From a secondary endosymbiont of Ctenarytaina eucalypti (GTDB taxonomy: Bacteria; Pseudomonadota; Gammaproteobacteria; Enterobacterales; Enterobacteriaceae), in the NCBI RefSeq assembly GCF_000287335.1, contig NC_018419.1, forward strand, positions 1,240,001 through 1,304,000: DNA of 64,000 nt, written 5' to 3'. Below the pieces are notes generated by a model that saw nothing but the letters and a program-made list of their open reading frames with translations, ran no database searches and had not been told where the DNA came from. The position numbers and the translations under genes are program-made. This document shows, in pieces, positions 56,977 through 64,000 of the stretch (position 1 is its first letter; every line of letters starts with the position of its first letter).

Positions 56977-57514
56977 ATGGTGAATTATCCCTGTCTGGAT
57001 ATCAGTACGTCCCAACTATGTAGGATTAGGAGAGTCTTCACGTGCTTCCCTTTTGCACAGGAAAGAAATTACCGTCTAAGTCTCATAGCGTGCAGCGTAA
57101 CTGCCATACTGATACCGACGGGTGCGTCATGCTTCTTGCTATCGGTACTGCTGCTACGTAATCTTAAATTTATCGACTGGTTTTGGCGAATCTGTGAAAG
57201 AAATAAATGGTGTTATATTCAGGCGTCATGAGCGAGATCATTTATATGACTTCGAGAATCGGGCGTCATTGACCTTACAATGTCCGACATTGTCTGTGAG
57301 GTATCTAGTTGATAGTCGAACGGAAAAACGACGCATGAAATGGTTATTCTCGTACGTTTTTGATAAAAGTCATGAAAAACTATAGCTCTCTGGACCCCAT
57401 GAGAGCTATATCGCCAGGCGATTTGAAATAGCACAAATCACTCGCGAACGTTTTTACTCTACATGTAGTGCAGAGGGTAATCATCTTTTTGATGAGGACT
57501 CCCCCTTGATTAAT
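56977..57514 (+). pseudogene. fre: Relic of fre (NAD(P)H-flavin reductase)
   Basis: Directly after ubiD, as in E. coli. From the ATG at 56977: CLDISTSQLCRIRRV (Fre CKVTSVEAITDTVYRVR), then ERNYRLSLIACSVTAILIPT and LLSVLLLRNL (Fre ERPMILIAGGTG, RSILLTALARN). After a frameshift, ERDHLYDFENRASLTLQCP (Fre EEQHLYDLCELEALSLKHP), a TAG, then RRFEIAQITRERFYS and GNHLFDED (Fre GRFEMAKIARDLFCS, DRLFGDAF). About 60 codons are missing from the N-terminal half. The best-preserved relic in the window. Confidence 0.8.
57381..57410. repeat. Perfect 10+10+10 inverted repeat inside the fre relic
   Basis: TATAGCTCTC, ten-base loop, GAGAGCTATA. On the minus strand it is followed by GTTTTTC and could pass for a terminator. 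It falls inside the aligned fre frame (the codons before RRFEIAQ), so it is more likely a secondary product of decay. Confidence 0.75.
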
Positions 57515-57680
57515 GCGGTGTCATCTGAGCCAGAGCAATTTCATTTTTATCCTAGTGTTGTTGAATGATGAGAAAGCATTCTATTCCGCTATGATAGTTT
57601 AATAGAAAGTGCTTATCATCACGCAGATGATAATTGTCTCATGAAGTCTAACGTCAAACTGTTACGTTTGAGAGCCCAAC

Positions 57681-59012
57681 ATGGAATCACTTTTTTCATT
57701 ATACAAGGATCATCTAGCCATACTCCAACAGCGCACTCAAGAGGTATTACAGCGCCATCGGCTGAATGGGCTGCTGATTCATTCCGGAGAGCCGATAAAC
57801 CGCTTTCTTGATAATCATGACTACCCCTTTAAAGTTAATCCCCAATTCAAAGCTTGGCTACCGGTGACTCGTGTGCCGCACTGCTGGCTATGGGTGGACG
57901 GGGTAAATAAGCCGACACTTTGGTATTATCTACCGCTGGACTATTGGCATCTGGTGGAGCCTGTGCCGGATAGTTTTTGGACCCCACATGTAAACATTGT
58001 GCCGTTTGCAGAGCCGGATGAAATCACCACGTTATTACCACCACTTGGTACTTGCGCCTACCTGGGATCAGCACTGCAGCGGGCCAGCCGGCTTGGGATT
58101 GAGAATGAATATATCAACCCGCAGCCGGTTCTTGATTATTTACATTTTCACCGTGCATATAAAACCGACTATGAGCTTGCTTGCATGCGTGAGGCGCAAA
58201 AATCAGCGGTAAATGGGCATCGTGCGGCAAAAGAAGCTTTTTTGTCCGATATGTCTGAATTCGATATTAATATCGCCTATCTTAGCGCCTGCGGCCACCG
58301 TGATACTGATGTCCCTTATGACAACATTGTCGCTCTGAATGAGCATGCAGCAGTATTACAGTATACCCACCTTGATCATCAAACGCCGGACCACGTTCAA
58401 AGTTTTTTGATCGATGCAGGCACTGAATACAACGGTTATTCAGCCAAACTGAGTCGCACATACGCAGTTCAAAAAGACAGCGACTTTTCTGCGCTAATTA
58501 CGGCCATGAATCAGGAGCAGCTAGCGCTGACCTCGACTATCGAAACTGGCATCAATTACATTGATTATCATGTTCAAATGCATGGTAGAATTGCTAAATT
58601 GTTACGGCAGTTTGAGATTATCAGAGATTTGAGCGAAGACGCCATGGTAGATGAGGGCATTACCGTTTCGTTCCTGCCGCATGGCCTCGGTCACCAGTTA
58701 GGTTTGCAGGTATACGATGTTGCCGGCTTTATGCAAGACGATCGCGGTACCTCTAGTCCGCCTCCACCGTTACGCTATCCTCATTTACTCTGTACTCGTC
58801 TGGTGCAACCTCGGATGGTATTGACGATTAAGCCCGGTCTTTATTTTATTGAAACGCTCTTAGCGCCCTGGCGCACTACCCCTTTCAGCCGGTATTTCAA
58901 CTGGTCTCGCATTGAGAGATTTAAGCCTTATGGCGGTATCCGTATTGAGGATAATATCATTATTCACGCTAACCACATCGAAAACATGACGCGTGTATTA
59001 AAGTTATCTTGA
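57681..59012 (+). CDS. pepQ: Xaa-Pro dipeptidase (prolidase) PepQ with two metal ligands replaced
   Basis: 443 residues, the E. coli length, full-length and uninterrupted. Pita-bread metallopeptidase that cleaves Xaa-Pro dipeptides. The E. coli dinuclear site is Asp246, Asp257, His339, Glu384 and Glu423. Here Asp245 ([12 protein letters not shown]), His338 ([11 protein letters not shown]) and Glu423 (GGIRIEDN) are kept. The second Asp is Lys256 ([10 protein letters not shown] for GYAADLTRTY, codon AAA 58446-58448). The Glu is Lys384 (LTIKPGLYF for LTIEPGIYF, codon AAG 58830-58832). Such a site should not hold the normal metal pair. Either a recently inactivated gene or a protein kept for another role. 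Confidence 0.95.
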   Translation: MESLFSLYKDHLAILQQRTQEVLQRHRLNGLLIHSGEPINRFLDNHDYPFKVNPQFKAWLPVTRVPHCWLWVDGVNKPTLWYYLPLDYWHLVEPVPDSFWTPHVNIVPFAEPDEITTLLPPLGTCAYLGSALQRASRLGIENEYINPQPVLDYLHFHRAYKTDYELACMREAQKSAVNGHRAAKEAFLSDMSEFDINIAYLSACGHRDTDVPYDNIVALNEHAAVLQYTHLDHQTPDHVQSFLIDAGTEYNGYSAKLSRTYAVQKDSDFSALITAMNQEQLALTSTIETGINYIDYHVQMHGRIAKLLRQFEIIRDLSEDAMVDEGITVSFLPHGLGHQLGLQVYDVAGFMQDDRGTSSPPPPLRYPHLLCTRLVQPRMVLTIKPGLYFIETLLAPWRTTPFSRYFNWSRIERFKPYGGIRIEDNIIIHANHIENMTRVLKLS

Positions 59013-59079
59013 TACGATCATGAGTCGCTCTGTCAGCTATAAGTAACGGTAACGGTAGAAATAAAAAACTTTTTGATCA

Positions 59080-59480
59080 CAGCGCTTTTCCTAATTCGGG
59101 AAACCGATGTGGGTTAAAGTCTGGATTCTATAATGTTAACGGCCACGCTACATCCTGCGACCATGCATGGTCGGTTGGGGGAGTATTGCTAAACCCATTT
59201 TTAAGCACTGGTCTAGCAAAAGCTCCAATGATCATGAGCGCTCAGGAATCGCCGGTAACCGAATGTTTTTCCGATCCAGAGTAGATAGAATCTGTCTTGG
59301 AAAAAATGCCCATAATGATAATATAGAGGTTTTCTCTTGCGGGACAGAAGTTTGGTTAAAACCTACGGCAGAAGTGCTTAGCAACTTCAATAATAGTAGG
59401 CACGTCCTGGCACGCATTCCATCACTTTCGTTACTTTTAGTATCTTTCGTATCGTTGTGTAATCGTTATACAGACTCAGT
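59080..59480 (+). pseudogene. yigZ: Possible relic of yigZ (IMPACT family)
   Basis: Follows pepQ as in E. coli. HATSCDHAWSVGG near 59146-59184 resembles YigZ DARHHCVAWVAGA, and STGLAKAPMI near 59207-59235 resembles PAGTAGKPML. Other parts are not readable. Weak on its own; supported by position. Confidence 0.35.
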
Positions 59481-62400
59481 GTGATTACTTAATAATGTTT
59501 CAATCTGGTAGATAGCCTTTGAGTGAGCAGAAAGAGAAGACCCGGCAATGCTGATGGGTCAGGCACTAAATCAGCAGATTGCTCTATTAAAAATTCTGTA
59601 GACCTCCACATTATTCAACTACTCGCCCTGCTTAGTCTTCCGCTCATAACTCAGTCTTGTTTATTGAGATAAGCTCTATATATACCGTCAGATTAGTCGA
59701 GGGGGCTTTAGGGCCTTTTAGCCAGTAGATTAGTGTCAAATTTTAAATTTTACTATAGAGATTATCTGCTGCAATGAATATCGTAAGTTGAGCTAATCAA
59801 GGGATAATATCGTCTTCTTTCAGTATAGAAAACGAGTAGATATCGTGATAAAATAGCTAAATTTTTGATGTGTAGTTCATTGCATTATCTACCAACACAC
59901 ACCTTAAAGATGAGCCTGATAAAACAATTATAGAAAATAATGCATCAAATATATCAACAGATATAAAAAACTGCCGCTTCTTCTGTTCATGAAAAGTGTT
60001 TTTAGAGCCAATAAATACCTTCTTTCGCGCTATATGAGCGAAAATAAACGAGGCCTCTATCGTGCAGGATAGATGACCTTTTCTAGACGATAAAGGTGCA
60101 AGTTTAAATTCATCAACTATAGATATCAGCGTATTGAGGTAAAAGGGCTCAATTTAAAACCTTGACATTCCTTCAGTATACGCGCAATGAACCTCTATCC
60201 AACCAAAAGTTATATAGACGAAAGAAGGCATGCTTCCCCTCTGGTTGCTTTTTTGAATCCAAACGCTTTTTTATTTAAGTTTATCTTTTAAAGATCGACC
60301 AAAAACGCAATCAGGAAAATTGATAGCTGCGATTGTTCTTTCTTTGTCGGTTTTTAGAACTTTCCCAGTGTATGTGCTGCGATCGTGAATTTTTAAAAGC
60401 GCCACAACCAACTAATTTTACTATATCCTCTTTTTAAGGGATTTGCTAATTTCTGCCACAGTAGATTACAGAACGCACTTCGCATGTGCTTTAGAAAAGA
60501 TGAACTTTATTAGAAATTACATCAATTAGTTTCGTCTTATTTATATGTTAGCCTGACAATTAGTTTTTCGCTACGTCAGCATCGAGTTCAAGGGAGATGC
60601 AGATTGACAGGACGTTCCTACATACAGACCCCCTGATAGGAATGGTTCACCCACCACCTGTAGATTAGATAAAGTGTTTCTATGCAGTTTTGATGCATAA
60701 GCACAACGGGTGTTTAATTAAGGCTGTCTATTTTATTGCTAAAACTTATAGAAACATTGCTACTTCTAACTAAAAAGAGCGTGGTACTCAGTGTTTTTAT
60801 TAACTCTATCTCGCGTGCTTTTCTGTCAGCCAAGACATAGTTAACATCCTATTGCATTTTCTCTTGCTGCGAAATAACCAGCAATGCATTATGCTGACAG
60901 CATGTACAGACGCACTGTCTGATCACGCAAGAAGTAGGGGGTGTATTTAAAGGCGACATAGGCATCTAGTGCAGGATAAAGGCCGTAATAATGAGCATTA
61001 TTAGCTAATACAATCGCTGCTTCAGGCCTGTAAATCTGAAATCTTACACTCACTTTAGCATCTTTTAAGATGCTCGGTCTTGCAGACGAGATTCAGGGTG
61101 CGCTACAAAAGTATTGTATCGCTAATAGTAGTGTTCAGAAAAAGTAGTTAGTCGTTAAGATAAATGCGTTTTAGAGAGCCGGCATAAAAGTAATTTTTTT
61201 AGTATGCTCGCTGAGCATATATCAAACCACGTAACATCTTGTTTCGCATTGTTTTATCTTAATGCTAAATTAAGAAAAAGTGCGTTTTAGGCCACATTTC
61301 GGCGGGGGGAGGAGTGTGATTTATGCCTCTGTTTTCTCAAGGACCAAATAGTTATGAAGTGCGATACCAAGCATATTAGTTTAGCAATCCTGCCCTGGTA
61401 ATCTGTACTTTACGTATGCAAAGTTGCATCTTTTGACAGGAGTCCCACGGAAATTCCTGGTGAGAATAAACAGTGTTTTTAGTACTGGTTGCTGAGCCAC
61501 AATCAAGTCAGGCGATCGCTGTTCTTTATTGGCAGAAAGTATTGAGCAAAGACGGGCCAGCTAGTTAAGTTGATAAGCAGGATATTGAAATGGTTCTGAA
61601 ATGGCTGTGCACGTACAGAAACCGAGAAGCAACTAGCTGACTTAAAACCATGGAATTAATCAGCCCAATTCGATGATAACGTAAATATATCAGTCAGTTA
61701 CTGTGAGGATTTTACAGAGAACACTTATCTTGAAGGGAAGGGCTGAGTACTGATCCTACTTTAATCCCGCTATCAATCACGATACTGAAACGGCTATTTC
61801 GCTTTATGCTGAGCGATTAACTAGCTGCGTTGACGTGCTGTTGTAACTTAATCGATGATACGGGCACCCCCTACGAAGGCGTCAGGCCTATGATGCACTT
61901 AGGTGGTTAATAAAAAAAGTGGTTATGAATATAAACACATCAAGGCGTATTGATTACATTCATGTCTGTTTTGTATCTCCAGCCTTCAAGATGTTGATGA
62001 AGTAGAGTAGAGCGTCTGATAGTGGAGTCCTTAAAACAAGCAGAGTACGGTATATGCGCTATCTAGTAGTATGCGGCTAAAATATTCATTGATTTATTGC
62101 AAATAATCACACAGCAATATTTCTGATGCAACGATGCTGAAGGATTGCATAAAACATATCCACTTGCACATCACGCCTGCCTTAGGTGACGGAGCTTAGC
62201 ATGCACCTTACTGCTATTTGCTGTGGAATATAGAAAAAACACAAGCCTTTTGCTCTGGTACTAGAAGAAGAATCAAGATTGAGAAGTGTATATTATGAGT
62301 GTGACACCGAGTATTGAGCAATCAGGAGCTTGACTGTAGTTAGAGGGTCTAAAAAAGAATATGAGTTATCACCGAAAGATAACGACTAGAACAGTTCTGT

Positions 62401-62721
62401 TCTTTTTCAATCCATCATGCTATTTTCTGATGCAAGTCTAAATAAAAACGATGCACCGCAGGGGATATGATGGGAATCATCAAATCCGTAAAATAACCTA
62501 CGCTGTTCGTAGGAAGGCTTTAATGCCATTCTTTTTCGTAAGAACAGCGATGCTAGCGATTAACGCGTCGACTAATCTATGTTTTTTAATATACATCTAA
62601 GATTTTATGCCTTTAAATATTGGGAAAACGAAACAGTTAGACATATAAGACATTTTAACGATGATGCTCATCAATGTACATGCTGGAAATTTTCTTCTAC
62701 TGGGAAAAGTTAAGTAAAATC
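59481..62721. other. 3.2-kb non-coding region after the yigZ relic
   Basis: In E. coli trkH lies here. I could not read any TrkH patch. Contains a perfect 8+2+8 palindrome at 61057-61074 (AGCATCTT, TT, AAGATGCT) and a 6-bp stem near 62499-62515 (CCTACG/CGTAGG). No RNA gene recognised. Confidence 0.45.
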
Positions 62722-62889
62722 ATGGCCGCTATCTTGACCTCATGCCGTGCTCAAATTCGAGAAAGCCAGGGGGTAATTATCGTCCCTAAGATGAGGCATG
62801 ATTGCCATTGGCATCTTTTTGTCTCGCGGTATAGCTTTATTGGTAAGGAACGCTCTCTGATTTTTAGAATGCATTATGGAAAAGAGTGA
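62722..62889 (+). pseudogene. hemG: Possible relic of hemG (protoporphyrinogen oxidase, flavodoxin type)
   Basis: MAAILTSCRAQIRES from the ATG at 62722 resembles the HemG start MKTLILFSTRDGQTREIAS. After a deletion, GVIIVPKMRHDCHWHLF resembles the HemG block AVIAGALRYPRYRWYDRF. Order pepQ-yigZ-(trkH)-hemG agrees with E. coli. The frame is open for 71 codons but is a fragment of a 181-residue protein. Confidence 0.4.
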
Positions 62890-63153
62890 CATGCTCTCTA
62901 TGCATTATAGTGCGGCTAATAAGATTAGATTTAATAATCATGTTCATTTAGGCGATTAACGCTAGATCTTGAAGCTGTCCTTTAACATGCGTGACCTTAG
63001 TAGTGCTGTATATTTATTGATGCGTTTAGATACTTAGATAAGTATCTATTTTGATAATATGAAGCTGTATCATGAAATAGAGTGAATATATGAAATTTTT
63101 TAAGAGAATTGTTTATCACGTAGTCCTGTAGATCCTTATAACGCTCTTATATG

Positions 63154-64000
63154 CTAATAATGATAGGGTTTTGATAGCCGATGTACTGCCTCAACGAAAT
63201 GCCCCGCATGTGCCGGGGGCACATTTTGATGCATTCCGTGCCCGAGGTTGAAGATATGCCCTGCGCCCGGGCCAAAACCGTCTAGAATAGACATTACTTC
63301 ACGCTCGATGCGCTTTGGTGAGCCGTAGAGCACCGAGGGGTCCATATTGCCCTGCAATGCTACTTTTTGACCAACCCGACGCCGGGCGTCGGCAATGTCG
63401 GTGCTCCAGTCAAGGCCTAGCGCATCGCAGCCGGTGGCGGCTATCGATTCGAGCCATTGGCCTCCTCCTTTGGTAAATAGCGTCACTGGAACCCGGCGAC
63501 TGTCGTGTTCACGTAAGAGACCATCAACAATTTTATGCATATAGTATAGAGAAAATTCTCGATAATCAGCGCCGGTTAGCACGCCTCCCCAAGTGTCAAA
63601 TAGCATAACCGACTGAGCACCTGCGCTGATTTGGCCGTTAAGATACAAGACCACGCTGTCTGCTAATTTGTCCAGTAGCAAATGTAATGTTTCTGGTTCG
63701 GTATATAGCAATTGTTTAATTTTACTGAAGACCTTGCTGCTGCTTCCTTCTACCATGTACGTGGCGAGTGTCCAGGGGCTTCCGGAGAATCCGATTAATG
63801 GTACGGACCCCCGAAGGTGTCCGCGAATAGCACGTACCGTGTTCATTACATAGCCAAGATCCTGCTCAGGATCGGGGATCGGAAGTTTTTCTACGTCACG
63901 TCGGCTTTTTATAGGGTGTAAAAAACGAGGGCCTTCTCCATACTCAAACCATAATCCTAGTCCCATGGCGTCTGGGATAGTGAGAATGTCAGAAAATAAA
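63154..64000 (-). CDS. hemE: Uroporphyrinogen decarboxylase (5' partial)
   Basis: The frame runs from the stop at 63154 to the window edge; about 75 N-terminal codons lie outside. The visible part is collinear with E. coli Hem[16 protein letters not shown] (with the substrate-coordinating aspartate), [54 protein letters not shown] and [17 protein letters not shown] with the conserved histidine. Decarboxylates uroporphyrinogen III to coproporphyrinogen III in the cytosol. A shorter reading from the internal ATG at 63966 would lack the N-terminal third and is not the real start. Confidence 0.97.
   Translation of the reverse strand, partial: LFSDILTIPDAMGLGLWFEYGEGPRFLHPIKSRRDVEKLPIPDPEQDLGYVMNTVRAIRGHLRGSVPLIGFSGSPWTLATYMVEGSSSKVFSKIKQLLYTEPETLHLLLDKLADSVVLYLNGQISAGAQSVMLFDTWGGVLTGADYREFSLYYMHKIVDGLLREHDSRRVPVTLFTKGGGQWLESIAATGCDALGLDWSTDIADARRRVGQKVALQGNMDPSVLYGSPKRIEREVMSILDGFGPGAGHIFNLGHGMHQNVPPAHAGHFVEAVHRLSKPYHY

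Noticed and set aside
57381-57410. Hairpin followed by GTTTTTC on the minus strand, read as a fadA/fadB terminator
   Set aside because: It lies within the aligned reading frame of the fre relic, so an ancestral terminator there is not plausible.
62674-62889. 71-codon frame as a small new gene next to hemE
   Set aside because: From its second part onward it resembles the HemG start and a later HemG block; better explained as a fragment of hemG.
1-64000. tRNA, rRNA, tmRNA, RNase P RNA, CRISPR and insertion sequences
   Set aside because: Scanned by eye on both strands for T-loop motifs, the tmRNA tag, RNase P core, repeat-spacer arrays and transposase blocks; none found. A tRNAscan or Infernal run would be decisive.

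Overview
The window looks like part of the chromosome of a gammaproteobacterial, Sodalis-like (Enterobacterales) insect endosymbiont in mid-reduction. Every recognisable gene is an enterobacterial housekeeping gene, usually within a few residues of the E. coli length. Local gene order repeatedly follows enterobacteria. I see no rRNA, tRNA, insertion sequence, prophage or CRISPR. About 31 kb of the 64 kb (roughly 48%) is intact coding sequence; the rest is AT-rich, stop-filled DNA. The species is not identifiable from the sequence alone.

Layout. 0-8 kb: end of tamA, tamB, ppa, rluC. 8.9-16 kb: suhB, iscS, cysQ. 16-23 kb: der, bamB, hisS, ispG and a shortened rodZ, all on the minus strand in the enterobacterial rodZ-ispG-hisS-(yfgM)-bamB-der order. 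27.5-32.5 kb: hemW, rdgB, yggT, yggX, mutY (minus). 34.6-38.2 kb: ratA, bamE, erpA. 40-43 kb: prlC-rsmJ. 46.6 kb: fabB. 49-53.6 kb: ubiB-ubiJ-ubiE-rmuC (minus). 55-59 kb: ubiD and pepQ. 63 kb to the edge: hemE.

The gaps are not featureless. By hand translation against remembered E. coli proteins I find eroded copies of the expected neighbours in the expected places: ytfP, yceF, trmJ, iscR, iscU, yfgM, yggU, ratB, recN, tatA, rfaH, fre and, more weakly, proC, yigZ and hemG. Most of the genome loss here is therefore decay in place.

Functionally the survivors cover envelope assembly (TamA/TamB, BamB, BamE, RodZ fragment), ubiquinone synthesis (UbiB, UbiD, UbiE, UbiJ), isoprenoid, haem and fatty-acid steps (IspG, HemE, HemW, FabB), Fe-S trafficking and use (IscS, ErpA, IspG, MutY, YggX), translation and ribosome/tRNA care (HisS, Der, RluC, RsmJ), and nucleotide, phosphate or peptide housekeeping (Ppa, RdgB, CysQ, SuhB, PrlC, PepQ). 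The ISC operon has collapsed to iscS alone, whose C-terminal IscU-docking tail is also eroded.

The most unusual signals are: (1) long perfect inverted repeats, including a 67-nt palindrome at 48727-48793, a 42-nt palindrome inside rsmJ and a 29-nt palindrome that writes the end of ubiD; (2) an intact-length PepQ in which two of the five metal ligands are lysine; (3) IscS and IscU apparently decaying together.
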